This document shows, in pieces, positions 37,801 to 46,267 of a stretch of 64,000 nt of DNA. Every line of letters starts with the position of its first letter. Positions within the stretch are counted from its first letter, which is position 1. Origin of the DNA: Clostridia bacterium (GTDB taxonomy: Bacteria; Bacillota; Clostridia; Christensenellales; Borkfalkiaceae); NCBI GenBank assembly GCA_900764105.1, contig CAAFMS010000010.1:1-64000 (forward strand). Direction: 5' to 3'. Under the pieces are notes generated by a model that saw nothing but the letters and a program-made list of their open reading frames with translations, had not been told where the DNA came from and did no database searches. Both the position numbers and the translations under genes were made by a program.

Positions 37801-39138
37801 GAATACGGCGAGGAATTCGATATAACCGAAGAGCAAATCGGTGAAATCGACTACACGACCGCGGGAACTCGCGACCTTACCGTAACCGTCGGCAAATTCA
37901 AGGCGGTAGTAACGGTAGAAGTTTACAACTACAAAGAAATAACTTCGTTCAATACGCTCGGCGTAAGCGGTTACGATATAAACGACGACAGAAACGCTAC
38001 GGGAACGTGGAACGGACACATGATTATAAGTACGTCTAACGTTTCCACGAGCGTTGGCAACCTTCTTTCCACCGATTCCTGCGAGAAAATGAGCGAATAT
38101 ATCGTTTATACGACCGCAGACGGCAAGACTTATTACGGCAAAGCCGACAAGGACAACGAAATCGAGGACAGAATAGGTCTCTGGCAACTCGGAACAAACC
38201 TTCTCGTAATGATTAAGCCCGAGGGCGCGACCGCGAATATCGGTTACGGCATGGAAGGCCATTGGAAAGCCGACGCTCAGCACCCCTACGTTCCGATTTA
38301 CAAACTCGGAGACAAGATAACGTTCAAAAAAGGTATGCCGCTCTACGCATGGAAAGGCTCGGTTGAGGGCAGTAAGCCGGTTGAAGGCGCGGGCTGTCTC
38401 ATCGTCGAAGGCTACGTCAAAGAAGATCTCGTATACTTCTGCTACGAAGAAAACGGAACGAGCAGTCTCTGGATGATTTACAAAGAGTATACCGATTTCA
38501 CGGTAGCGACCGAAAAGACCATGGCTCTCGGCACGGCAAGTCCTGCGGGCGCGGTTAAAGTTCCCGCAGACGCTACGACGGGTACGTTCACCTACGTTTC
38601 GAGCAACCCCGATATAGTTTCGGTAACGAAAGACGGCAATATGCTCGCGGAAAAAGTCGGTACGGCTACCATAACCGTTACCTTGACGGGCGGTAAAGAC
38701 GCGGACGGCAACGACCTCGATCCTATCGTTAAAACCATCAACGTTACGGTTAAAAACGGTATCAAGAGCGTGAGCGGTAAGATAACCGTAGAAAAAGGCT
38801 CCGCCGTTAAACTCGGAGACTACGAGATTACCGTTAAGTATTCCGACGGAACGGAAGTCAAGGTTAAACTCGACGACGAAAGAGTGGTTATAGAAGACAT
38901 CGACACGTCGGTTGTCGGAACGACTACCGCTAACGTTCTCTTTAGCGACGGCAACGAACAGAAGAGAGGAACGGTTACCGTCGAAGTGGTCGAAAAGACC
39001 GAACCTGCCCCGTCCGACAGTAGTAGCGGCAGCGGAAGCAAGGGCTGCTTCGGAAGTATCGGCGGACTCGGCGTTCTCGGCGGCTTGACGGCTATCGCGG
39101 CGGCTGTTGTAATCACCAAGAAAAAACGCGATAATTAA
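34828..39138 (+). CDS. Giant surface protein with five tandem repeats, Ig-like domains and GCFGS C-terminal anchor
   Basis: The protein has 1436 residues. Signal peptide 1-30 (AAQAA). Five tandem domains of 124-130 residues follow: about 31-154, 155-282, 283-412, 413-536, 537-664. Each ends with a block like GDKFVIKKGFAI, YIYTGSAWVEG, TELPAEAE. Domains 1, 2 and 4 form one subtype (SHIRQ-SRKTFKLYF) and 3 and 5 another (FTFADG-WYARI). A diverged copy lies near 750-860, then an Ig-like group 2 domain (YVSDHPEIAAVNEYGVITGV), an Ig-like domain, another long diverged copy, and two more Ig-like domains. The end is a Ser/Gly spacer, KGCFGSIGG, a hydrophobic stretch and KKKRDN. It is likely a cell-surface glycan binder or adhesin. 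GGAGG precedes the ATG. Confidence 0.8.
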   Translation: MKRKMAMVLLTLVTAVSLVFGMTTIAAQAATELVLGEVSTENTKNTAIEIGCEQFTNGGEDVDLTVNGKEYVTLTTNGTTYNASHIRQVHSRKTFRVYFLGSGYNFSSAKKGDLFTVKAGFAISNYDLTVSEDINYIFTGSSWIKGSELPTEAEAFVLGDVSSTKDTQIEIACAQLLTGGNEADLTVNAATNISMTAADGEVYTPSHIRQIVSRKTFKLYFNNANGNGKKYSFASAAIGDLLTIKKGFAIKGNYNLEAKEDISYIFTGSTWIQGSELPAQKGEMTVTKFGTTSSYGKTDALLYINTDSENTTDFGDADKSYPRGFVTFTFADGAVGDVWYARICKDEVRLFIRNKNGVGNLNVASLARGDKFVIKKGFAISSDGATEVKADLNYIYTGSAWVEGTELPAEAEELVLGDVSPFFVSGTQIEIGCTVFTGGDEKDLTVENADKIVLTDTTGKTYASSHRRQITSRKAFKLYFNGTGYSFDSAKRGDKLVIGAGFAIKGDYNYVVKSDITYLYTGTCWVKATELPAEKTELKVNSITAGVGVSGENKGDALVYVNTDSSSDVNNGNADVAELRNFVRYTFAGESVAYGNIWYARLNKAEARFFVRQKNNAASNMAVSDIAKGDKFTVKKGFSIGNAEVKADVTYIYNGNVWVDEKDYIDYDALTKNGIAADVTEITLYKGDKFVVPALHYTYEEEVKVPEVVEAEDVTVENAPDMNTVNENGYDVTLKVGAFSLNLKVKVLATTDIFVTGVVVDTSWNKIQVVTSTENTANNTNTQKEYLEYFSYMRNGVELTIDGYVILTKNYGLDVSANGEKLVFGGVSAVKAGDTLTIKKGLPGINGERLAKTVTYVYNGGKFVELVEPETFELAETSATLFVGVTRQIVVKDDEKVTAVYTYVSDHPEIAAVNEYGVITGVKEGTAKITVSYKGVSKEMTVTVKPEPEKTGVEIVSEIPKYYVPVSTTEAPTSFVGMGYTLKARYVYEGGEYGEEFDITEEQIGEIDYTTAGTRDLTVTVGKFKAVVTVEVYNYKEITSFNTLGVSGYDINDDRNATGTWNGHMIISTSNVSTSVGNLLSTDSCEKMSEYIVYTTADGKTYYGKADKDNEIEDRIGLWQLGTNLLVMIKPEGATANIGYGMEGHWKADAQHPYVPIYKLGDKITFKKGMPLYAWKGSVEGSKPVEGAGCLIVEGYVKEDLVYFCYEENGTSSLWMIYKEYTDFTVATEKTMALGTASPAGAVKVPADATTGTFTYVSSNPDIVSVTKDGNMLAEKVGTATITVTLTGGKDADGNDLDPIVKTINVTVKNGIKSVSGKITVEKGSAVKLGDYEITVKYSDGTEVKVKLDDERVVIEDIDTSVVGTTTANVLFSDGNEQKRGTVTVEVVEKTEPAPSDSSSGSGSKGCFGSIGGLGVLGGLTAIAAAVVITKKKRDN
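34918..36819 (+). repeat. Five protein-coding tandem repeats (about 372-390 bp each)
   Basis: Unit boundaries judged from the protein: 34918-35289, 35290-35673, 35674-36063, 36064-36435, 36436-36819. The order of subtypes is A-A-B-A-B. The units share the last third of each domain best. DNA identity is moderate, so the repeats are old rather than recently amplified. Confidence 0.7.
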
Positions 39139-39162
39139 CTTATAAGACTAATGAATAACGTT

Positions 39163-39195
39163 TTTCCCCGCGGCGGCAAGCCCGCCGCGGGGAAA
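39163..39195. terminator. Very stable GC hairpin after the surface-protein gene
   Basis: A perfect 14-bp stem (TTTCCCCGCGGCGG with CCGCCGCGGGGAAA) with a CAAGC loop, 24 bases after the TAA. Runs of T precede and A follow, so the T-tract is on the wrong side for a + strand intrinsic terminator; it would still block exonucleases and probably transcription. Confidence 0.65.
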
Positions 39196-39208
39196 TAAAA
39201 CGGTTTTT

Positions 39209-41689
39209 ATGAAAGGCATTATGATTAAAATAACCGAAATCAAAACAGAATACAAAGTAAATGCTCTCGGCGTAGACGGAAGTCCGCTTATAAAGTGGCG
39301 ATACGAGGGCGGCGAACAGACTTCGTACAGGCTTAAAGTTCGGCTCTCGCCGGTTTACGGCAAGGGCGAAGTCGTCGTTTTCGATAGCGGAGAGATCGAA
39401 TCTTCGGACAATTTTTGCAGGGCGGACGGGGGAAAACTCGAACGCGGCAAAAGATACGACGTGATAATTTCCTTAAACGGAGAAAAGGCGACCGAAGGCG
39501 GCGAGACCTATTTTCAGACGGCGATTATCCGCGAGGATTTCAAAGGCGACTGGGTAAATCTGCCCGTGAACAGTCAGGGCGGTTCGTCGCTTTACAGAAT
39601 AAGGGGAAAATTGGATAAGAAACCCGTAATAGCGACCGCTTACGTTGCGGGTATAGGCTATAACGAATTGTTTATAAACGGCAAAAAAGTAGGCGACGAA
39701 CTTTTATCCCCTGCAACTTCCGATTACGCCAAGCGCATTTACTATAATACCTACGACGTTACGAATAATCTCGTGGTCGGCGACAACGTGTTCGGCGTAG
39801 AAGTCGCTCACGGCTGGCTCGGGGCGAAGAGAATGCTTTTGCAGGTAAACGTACTTTTAGAGGACGGAACGGAAACCGAATTCCACTCGGCGGTAGGCTG
39901 CGGCTGGTGGGTTCGCGGCGGCGCGGTGAGGGAAAACAGCGTCTACGACGGCGAAACTTACGACGCGAGATACGAGGACGAAACGGCTCCGCATTGGGCT
40001 TCGCCCGAATTCGAGCCGACGTGGGAAAACGGCTGGATGTACACCGTTTTCGCCGATATGCCCGCGGAAAATCTCAAGCCTCAGAAAATCGAACCGATAA
40101 GAGTATGCGACGAATATAACCCCGTTTCTTCGAGAGAGTATAAAGGCTCGACTATCGTCGATTTCGGAGCGAATATCGCGGGTTTTTGCGAAATCGAGGT
40201 CGAGGGCGAGAGAGGCGCGGAAATAACCCTTAAATACGGCGAGAGGCTGGACGACAAGGGCGACGTCAACAGACTTAATTTGAGAAGCGCGAAAGCGACG
40301 GACAAGTATATTCTTAAAGGCGAGGGCGTAGAAAGATATATGCCGAGGTTCACCTACCACGGCTTTCAGTACGTCAAAATAGAGATTTCGGGCAAAGCGA
40401 CGGTTAAAAAGATAGTCGCGAAACACGTTCACACAGACACGAAAATAGTCGGAAAATTCGCTTGTTCCGACGAAAAACTCAATTATCTGCACAAAATCGC
40501 CGTGAGAACGGAGCATAACAACGAGCATTCCATTTTGACCGATTGTCCGCAGAGAGACGAGCGTTTCGGCTGGCTCAACGACCTCGGGGCAAGACTTTAT
40601 CAGACCGTTTACAACTGCGATATGTCGGCGTTTTTCCCGAAGTTCACCGCAGATATAACCGACACTCAGCTTAAAGGCGGAGAGATAGGCGACACCGCGC
40701 CGTTCTATACGGGCGGCAGACCCGCCGATCCCGTTTGCGTGGTCTATCTTATGATGCCCCTTTACTGCTATTCGCTTTACGGCGACGATTCGGTCATAAA
40801 GGCGGAATATCCGAACCTTAAAAAGTGGGTAGATTTTCTGCTTTCCAAGACTGAAAACGGCATAATGACGTACTCGTATTACGCCGACTGGGTAAATCCG
40901 ACCTGCTTCGGAGTGAAAGCGGACAATCTTTTCGTTTCCACGCTTTCCCTTTACTGGCACCTTAAACTTATGACGGAAATTTCCTTCGTTGCGGGCGAGA
41001 AAGAGGACGAGAAGTTTTACGCCGCGAGAGCGGAAGAGGTTAAAAAGGCGATTAACGCCAAGTATTATAACGAGAAAACTCATTCTTACGCCGGCGGTAC
41101 GCAGACCGAAAACGCAATGCCGCTTACCCTCGGAGTAGCCCCCGAAAAAGACAGGGCGGCTATCGCGGAAAACGTCGTTAAAGACGTTATCGCGAGGAAT
41201 TATCATTCGACTTGCGGAAACGTCGGGTACAGGCACCTGTTCTACGTTCTCGGCGAGTTCGGGTATCAGGATGCGGCGATTAAAATTCTCGAAAATCCCG
41301 AATATCCCGGTTGGGGATATATGGTCGAGAACGGCGCGACTTCCGTATGGGAAAGATGGGAAAGCGAAATGTCCAACGAGATGGACTCGTTCGACCACCC
41401 GATGTTCGGCAGTTACGACGCTTTCTTCTACGCCTTCCTCGGCGGCATAACCGTGGACGACGGCGCGTTTGCGTGCGATAAAATTACAATTTCGCCCGTG
41501 AAACCGTCGGGCATGACCTTTGTGAATTGCAGCTACGAAACGATTAGGGGTAAGGTTGTCTCGAACTGGAAACGGGACGGAGACAAGACCTTATATCACG
41601 TCGAAATCCCTTGCGGAATAACGGCTCGTTTCAAGGCTCAGGGCGTTGAAAAAACTCTTGTTCACGGAGTATACGATATTAAAATATAG
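39209..41689 (+). CDS. GH78 alpha-L-rhamnosidase, cytoplasmic
   Basis: The protein has 826 residues and no signal peptide. It has N-terminal beta-sandwich domains (about 1-330; GYNELFINGKKVGDELLSPA, and YDGETYDARYE) and an (alpha/alpha)6 barrel (about 420-735). The catalytic signature DCPQRDERFGWLND near 445 holds the acidic residues including the general-acid Glu, and TSVWERWESE near 711 holds the second Glu. It releases terminal alpha-L-rhamnose from pectic or flavonoid oligosaccharides. ATG at 39221 is an alternative start, with AAAGG four bases upstream; neither has an ideal ribosome site. It leads the deoxy-sugar gene group ending at 48651. Confidence 0.94.
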   Translation: MKGIMIKITEIKTEYKVNALGVDGSPLIKWRYEGGEQTSYRLKVRLSPVYGKGEVVVFDSGEIESSDNFCRADGGKLERGKRYDVIISLNGEKATEGGETYFQTAIIREDFKGDWVNLPVNSQGGSSLYRIRGKLDKKPVIATAYVAGIGYNELFINGKKVGDELLSPATSDYAKRIYYNTYDVTNNLVVGDNVFGVEVAHGWLGAKRMLLQVNVLLEDGTETEFHSAVGCGWWVRGGAVRENSVYDGETYDARYEDETAPHWASPEFEPTWENGWMYTVFADMPAENLKPQKIEPIRVCDEYNPVSSREYKGSTIVDFGANIAGFCEIEVEGERGAEITLKYGERLDDKGDVNRLNLRSAKATDKYILKGEGVERYMPRFTYHGFQYVKIEISGKATVKKIVAKHVHTDTKIVGKFACSDEKLNYLHKIAVRTEHNNEHSILTDCPQRDERFGWLNDLGARLYQTVYNCDMSAFFPKFTADITDTQLKGGEIGDTAPFYTGGRPADPVCVVYLMMPLYCYSLYGDDSVIKAEYPNLKKWVDFLLSKTENGIMTYSYYADWVNPTCFGVKADNLFVSTLSLYWHLKLMTEISFVAGEKEDEKFYAARAEEVKKAINAKYYNEKTHSYAGGTQTENAMPLTLGVAPEKDRAAIAENVVKDVIARNYHSTCGNVGYRHLFYVLGEFGYQDAAIKILENPEYPGWGYMVENGATSVWERWESEMSNEMDSFDHPMFGSYDAFFYAFLGGITVDDGAFACDKITISPVKPSGMTFVNCSYETIRGKVVSNWKRDGDKTLYHVEIPCGITARFKAQGVEKTLVHGVYDIKI

Positions 41690-41692
41690 GGC

Positions 41693-41727
41693 TATAAGTC
41701 GATAAACGCTATGTTTATCGACTTATA
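41693..41727 (+). promoter_or_regulatory. Perfect 15-bp hairpin directly before an SD-less start
   Basis: TATAAGTCGATAAAC (41693-41707) pairs exactly with GTTTATCGACTTATA (41713-41727) across a GCTAT loop. It begins four bases after the GH78 stop and ends nine bases before the ATG at 41737, where no Shine-Dalgarno sequence is present. It could stop transcription weakly, bind a regulator or gate translation. Confidence 0.6.
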
Positions 41728-41736
41728 AATAAATTT

Positions 41737-44514
41737 ATGAACATTTCAGAGATATTAAAAAACGCCGATTTGAAGGCTTTTAACCCCGTTCCGTTCTGGA
41801 GCATAAACTCGAAACTCGAACGGGGCGAAATAGAGCGACAGATTTCCGAAATGAAAAATTTCGGACTTGGAGGCTTCATATTCCACGCAAGGGCGGGGCT
41901 TGAAACGCCGTATCTTTCGGACGAGTGGTTCGATATGGTAAAAGTCGCTCTCGAAAAGGCGAAAGAACTCGGTCTTAAAGTCTGGTTGTACGACGAGTAC
42001 GGCTGGCCGAGCGGTTTCGTCGGCGGTAAACTTTTAAAGGATGAGAAAAACCGCGCGGGCTTTTTGCGTTATAGAGTAAAGGCAACTTTCGACCGTTCGG
42101 CTTTCGCCGTATTCGTTAAGAATGGCGACAATTACGAACGGGTAGAAAGACCCGTTGAGGGAATAAACGAGTATCATACGATATATAGATTGCTTTCTGA
42201 CGCCTATTGTGATATACTGAATCCGCGGGTTACCGAACTATTCATAAAGGAAACGCACGAAAAATATTACGAAAGGTTTAAAAATTCGTTCGGAAAGGAA
42301 CTTGCGGGTTTTTTCACCGACGAACCGCAATATTATCGTTACGAAACGCCGATATCGTCCGTTTGCGAGGAAGAATACCGCAACGTATACGACGAAAATC
42401 TGAAAGACGGGCTTATTTGGCTCTTCGTTCAAGACGAAAACGGCTATCCGTTCAGAGTCAAATATTATAGCCTTTTGAATAAACTGTATTGCGAAAATTA
42501 CTATAAAAGGCTTTACGACTGGTGCGATTTACGCGGCGTATCTCTCACGGGACATAGCGTAGAGGAAACGTTTTTCTTCACGCAGATGTGGGGCGGAGCG
42601 GACTGCGCGACGAGTTACCTTTACGAGCATATCCCCGCGATAGATAATTTAGCGAGGGACGGCACGGCGGAAATTTCCGCGAAATCAATAGGTTCGGTCG
42701 CGGCGCAGACGGGAAAGAAACTTGTTTTAACCGAAACGTTCGGTTGTTCGGGTTACGGCGTAACGCCTAAGGATCTTAAACTAATAGCGGATAAACAGTA
42801 CGTTTACGGCGTAGACCTTATGTGTCAGCACCTTTACAACTACACGTTCTCGAAACTCGGCAAGATAGATTGCCCGCCGTCTTTCGGCAGAATTATGCCG
42901 TGGAAGTCCTTCTATAAGTCGTTTAACGGCTATTTTTCAAAACTCGGATATATGATTGCGAATTCGGAAGAGAAAACCGAAGTTGCCGTCGTCACGCCCA
43001 TGGAGAGTATTTATCTTGACTATCTGAGACTTGACGAAAGCAAGTCGAGACTTGAAGCAGACGTACCGTTTATCGGGCTTTTATCCGAACTTAAAAAGCG
43101 GGGAGTGTCCTATCATTTCGTAAACGAGAAGATAGCCGAAAAACTCGGACGGGCGGAAAACGGCAGGCTTATCGTCGGCGAGAGGGGGTATTCTCAGGTC
43201 GTTTTAAACCCCTGCAAGGAAATGAAGAGTTCCACGCTCAATCTTTTGAAAGAATTTTCCAACGAGGGCGGCGAGATTTTCGGCAAAACTTTGCCCGAAT
43301 ATATAGACGGAAAGAGGGCGGAAGTCACCCTTCCTCTCGTATCCGATTTCGATAAACTCAAAAAACCGACCGAGATAGCGTTCGACGGCGAACCGTCGTA
43401 TTCATACAGAATAATTGACGGGCGAGAATTCGTTTTTGTCGTCAACGAGAGCGAAAAACCCGTAACGATGACGACAAAAGACAAATTTTCTGCTTATGAT
43501 TTAACTATCGGCGAAGCGGGCGAATATCACGGCGGCAAAACGAAAAACGTTATTCCCGCGCGTTCGGGCATGATCTTCGAACTCGGCGATATCGGCAATA
43601 GCGAAGATTTGTCGCTTTCTTCGACGATTGTTCCCGAGTACGTTTCGTCAGACGAAAATACTCTGGTTATTGATAACGTTACCGTTAAAACGGAGAACGG
43701 AAAGACCTTTGAAGGTTATTTCCACGGCGTTTACGAGCGGCTTGTAAAGTCGGGTTTTTTCGGGAAAGCGGATGTTTCTTTTAAGTTTTCAAGCGACGGA
43801 AATTATCCCGTAAAACTTATAATTGAAAAACAAAAGACGGGCTATAAGTCGTTTAACGGCGAAAAACTCAGATTTGAACAGTCAAAAAACGATATAGGGT
43901 ACGAGTTTTCCGAAGTATGCGTAAAAAAGGGCGAAAACCTGCTTTCGTATACGATAGACTTTAAGGACGGCGAAAGAGTCGGGAAAATTCTCTACGACCC
44001 GACCGTTCCCGAAAGTCTCAGAAATTGCATCGCCTACGAGACGGGTATCGAACAGGTTTTCGTCCGCGGAGATTTCGATTGCGAAAACGGAAAGATTGTC
44101 GCGAAAAAGCGTAAACTTGCAGGCAACCTGACTTCGCAAGGGTTTGAAAACTTCTTCGGAAAAGCAGTTTATTCTTTCGATTACGATTTCGACGGCGATT
44201 CCGTGAGATTTGTTCCGAACGGCGATTTTACGGCGTGCAATTTTATTGTTGACGGCAAAAATTACGAAGTAGCGCTGACGGACGGCGTTACCGTAAGGGG
44301 TGTAAGCGGCAAAAAGACCGTGACCGTCGAATGTTATTCGTCGCTCAGAAACCTGTACGGACCTTTCTATTTTAAAGGCAGAGAAGAGAGCGGAGTAGGC
44401 AGCGACGCTTTCACCCTTCGCGGCGGCTGGAACGACGACGGGACGAACAAAGATTACGACGGGCGAAAAAGACTTATACCGTTCGGGATTAAAGATATAT
44501 CGGTTTTGCGATAA
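41737..44514 (+). CDS. GH106-like glycosyl hydrolase (putative rhamnosidase)
   Basis: The protein has 925 residues and no signal peptide. The N-terminal barrel begins FNPVPFWSINSKLERGEIER, with GLGGFIFHARAGLETPYLS and KVWLYDEYGWPSGFVGGKLL, the opening of the GH106-related group of large bacterial glycosidases. GFFTDEPQYY and LVLTETFGCSGYGV place acidic residues at barrel strand ends and are the likely catalytic region. The C-terminal half (about 560-925) is beta-rich with a GH2-type sugar-binding fold. Position beside GH78 supports alpha-L-rhamnosidase or another deoxy-sugar activity, but membership in GH106 itself is not certain. The start lacks a ribosome site and follows a hairpin. Confidence 0.68.
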   Translation: MNISEILKNADLKAFNPVPFWSINSKLERGEIERQISEMKNFGLGGFIFHARAGLETPYLSDEWFDMVKVALEKAKELGLKVWLYDEYGWPSGFVGGKLLKDEKNRAGFLRYRVKATFDRSAFAVFVKNGDNYERVERPVEGINEYHTIYRLLSDAYCDILNPRVTELFIKETHEKYYERFKNSFGKELAGFFTDEPQYYRYETPISSVCEEEYRNVYDENLKDGLIWLFVQDENGYPFRVKYYSLLNKLYCENYYKRLYDWCDLRGVSLTGHSVEETFFFTQMWGGADCATSYLYEHIPAIDNLARDGTAEISAKSIGSVAAQTGKKLVLTETFGCSGYGVTPKDLKLIADKQYVYGVDLMCQHLYNYTFSKLGKIDCPPSFGRIMPWKSFYKSFNGYFSKLGYMIANSEEKTEVAVVTPMESIYLDYLRLDESKSRLEADVPFIGLLSELKKRGVSYHFVNEKIAEKLGRAENGRLIVGERGYSQVVLNPCKEMKSSTLNLLKEFSNEGGEIFGKTLPEYIDGKRAEVTLPLVSDFDKLKKPTEIAFDGEPSYSYRIIDGREFVFVVNESEKPVTMTTKDKFSAYDLTIGEAGEYHGGKTKNVIPARSGMIFELGDIGNSEDLSLSSTIVPEYVSSDENTLVIDNVTVKTENGKTFEGYFHGVYERLVKSGFFGKADVSFKFSSDGNYPVKLIIEKQKTGYKSFNGEKLRFEQSKNDIGYEFSEVCVKKGENLLSYTIDFKDGERVGKILYDPTVPESLRNCIAYETGIEQVFVRGDFDCENGKIVAKKRKLAGNLTSQGFENFFGKAVYSFDYDFDGDSVRFVPNGDFTACNFIVDGKNYEVALTDGVTVRGVSGKKTVTVECYSSLRNLYGPFYFKGREESGVGSDAFTLRGGWNDDGTNKDYDGRKRLIPFGIKDISVLR

Positions 44515-44605
44515 AAAATTTCGCGTAAGCGATTGTTAAAAGGAAATTACGGGGCGGCGTTTACGTTCCCGTAAAAATAAAAACAAATAAGGAGTGTAAG
44601 GAAAA

Positions 44606-45178
44606 ATGAAGACAGTTAAGGACAAATATCTCGTAGTGGGCGCGGACTTTGCAGGCTTTCCGCTTAAAGAGGCGGTTGTGGCTCACCTCGAAAAGAAAGG
44701 TTGGAAAATTCTCGATATGGGCGTTAAAAAAGACAGCGACCCGAACGACACCGATCTTATGTTCCACAGAGTGGGATTAAGAGTCGGAGCGATGATTTCG
44801 GAAGGCGAGTATGAAAGAGCGCTTCTGTTCTGCGGAACGGGTATGGGTATTCATATCGCGGCGAGCAAATGCCCCCACGTTCACGCGGGCGTAGTCGAAA
44901 GCGTTCCCGCGGCGAGAAGGGCGATAACGGGTAACGGGGTAAACGTACTCGCGATGGGCGCGTTTTACGTCGCCCCCGCAATGGGTTGCGATATTGCCGA
45001 CGCATACCTTTCGGCGACTCTCGGTTCGGATCAGACCTGGTGGCATAATTTCTACGAGTTCCACAAACTCGCGATAGACGAACTCGAAGCGTTCAACTAC
45101 GACGAGTATAAGAAAAACGGTTTCAAAGTCAACAAACTCGGCGACTACGATCTTGTTTTAGAGGATAAACCCGAATAA
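44606..45178 (+). CDS. RpiB/LacA/LacB-family sugar-phosphate isomerase
   Basis: The protein has 190 residues, about 40 longer than RpiB. The N-terminus YLVVGADFAGFPLKEAVVAH corresponds to the RpiB phosphate/substrate loop, but the usual GADHAG has Phe instead of His. FCGTGMGIHIAASKCPHVHAG contains the conserved catalytic Cys and anion hole, and VNVLAMGAFYVAP matches the second conserved block. It interconverts an aldose- and ketose-phosphate or free pentose/hexose; the substrate is unknown and the His change suggests it is not ordinary ribose-5-phosphate isomerase. It probably handles sugar released by the two preceding hydrolases. GGAG precedes the ATG. Confidence 0.85.
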   Translation: MKTVKDKYLVVGADFAGFPLKEAVVAHLEKKGWKILDMGVKKDSDPNDTDLMFHRVGLRVGAMISEGEYERALLFCGTGMGIHIAASKCPHVHAGVVESVPAARRAITGNGVNVLAMGAFYVAPAMGCDIADAYLSATLGSDQTWWHNFYEFHKLAIDELEAFNYDEYKKNGFKVNKLGDYDLVLEDKPE

Positions 45179-45180
45179 TT

Positions 45181-45915
45181 ATGGAAGAAATACTATCTGA
45201 TACGATAAAATTAGATAAAAAAGGAACGGGCGTTTTAATGATTGCGCACAGGGGACTTTCGGGGCTTGAAACCGAAAACACGGAGTGCGCTTTCGTCGCT
45301 GCGGGCAACAGAAGTTATTACGGCATAGAAACGGACGTTCACTTTACAAAAGACGGCAAGTACGTAATCAGTCACGACGGTAATTTAAGTCGTGTTTTTG
45401 GTAAAAATATCGAAATAAAGGACTATTTGTACGAAGATTTGCGTAAAGTCAGAAAAATCGTGAATGGCGATACGGTGGAGTATATGGCTGTTCCGACTTT
45501 AAGGGAGTACTTCGACGTTTGCAGGCGTTACGGCAAAAAGAGCGTTCTGGAACTCAAAGTCGAATACACGGACGAGCAACTCAAAGAGATTATAGAAATA
45601 GCGAAAGAGGAAAAGCAGTTTGAGAACGTCATTTTTATATCGTTTTTCCCCGACAATATGATTCGTCTGAGAAAGATATTGCCGAACCATCCGCTCCAAC
45701 TTCTGACCGGACCGATAAATTCCGAGATTATGGATATATGCGAGAGCAATTCGCTTGAAATCGACGCCGACTATATGTCTTTAAACGAAGAGAATATTGC
45801 CGAACTCAAACGCCGCGGTATAAAAATCAACTGCTGGATAGTGAACGACCTCGAGTATGCGAAAAAACTTGTTTCTTGGGGCGTAGATTTTATTACTACA
45901 AACATTCTCGAATAA
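45181..45915 (+). CDS. Glycerophosphodiester phosphodiesterase, cytoplasmic
   Basis: The protein has 244 residues, no signal peptide, and starts two bases after the isomerase stop. MIAHRGLSGLETENTECAFV and YGIETDVHFTKDGKYVISHD carry the His-Arg, Glu-x-Asp and His residues of the GDPD catalytic site; INCWIVNDLEYAKKLVSWGV and DFITTNILE are the family ending. It would release glycerol-3-phosphate from deacylated phospholipids or similar diesters. Its place in a sugar operon is unusual; the secreted relative at 25854 is much larger. No Shine-Dalgarno is visible, which suggests coupling to the upstream gene. Confidence 0.92.
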   Translation: MEEILSDTIKLDKKGTGVLMIAHRGLSGLETENTECAFVAAGNRSYYGIETDVHFTKDGKYVISHDGNLSRVFGKNIEIKDYLYEDLRKVRKIVNGDTVEYMAVPTLREYFDVCRRYGKKSVLELKVEYTDEQLKEIIEIAKEEKQFENVIFISFFPDNMIRLRKILPNHPLQLLTGPINSEIMDICESNSLEIDADYMSLNEENIAELKRRGIKINCWIVNDLEYAKKLVSWGVDFITTNILE

Positions 45916-46146
45916 ATTACGAGTGGCGCCGTATCGGCGACGCATTTTGCCGAAAACATATAGGAATTGTCGGGCAAAACGCTATTCCGTACGAGTCCGA
46001 GCAGTACAACCAACTTAAAATCCCGCAAAACCCTAAGATTTTGGAGATAAAAATCAAAATATAGCGGACATGGGTTCCGAAACAGAGCAAAGCGCGATGA
46101 CAAACCGAGTCGAACCGAGAGAAACAGGTTCTTCTCGGTTTTTTTA
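45916..46146 (+). other. Decayed coding remnant and terminator upstream of the nagB remnant
   Basis: A short frame directly after the GDPD stop (45919-46062) reads YEWRRIGDAFCRKHIGIVG and on to NPKILEIKIKI, with no start codon of its own and a look of a protein C-terminus I cannot identify. It is followed by a terminator at 46114-46145. It seems to be the tail of a gene whose body was deleted. Confidence 0.4.
46114..46145 (+). terminator. Intrinsic terminator
   Basis: ACCGAGA (46114-46120) pairs with TCTCGGT (46133-46139), followed by a run of seven T. It would end transcription of the isomerase/GDPD group, so nagA may depend on its own promoter or read-through. Confidence 0.75.
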
Positions 46147-46267
46147 TGCCGAATTTTGTTCCGACTTTCAAAATCTCGACGAACGATTATTTAGCGGAGA
46201 AAAAGAGCGGCCGGATTGATTTCAATGCGTATGAAATGGACGAAAAAGCCCTCTATAAGTCGATTAA

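Noticed and set aside
34828..39138. LPXTG sortase substrate
   Set aside because: No LPXTG-like pentapeptide before the C-terminal hydrophobic segment; the motif is GCFGS instead.
39857..41398. A 513-codon open frame on the minus strand
   Set aside because: Antisense to the clearly recognised GH78 gene; no domain or signal, same codon-bias artefact.
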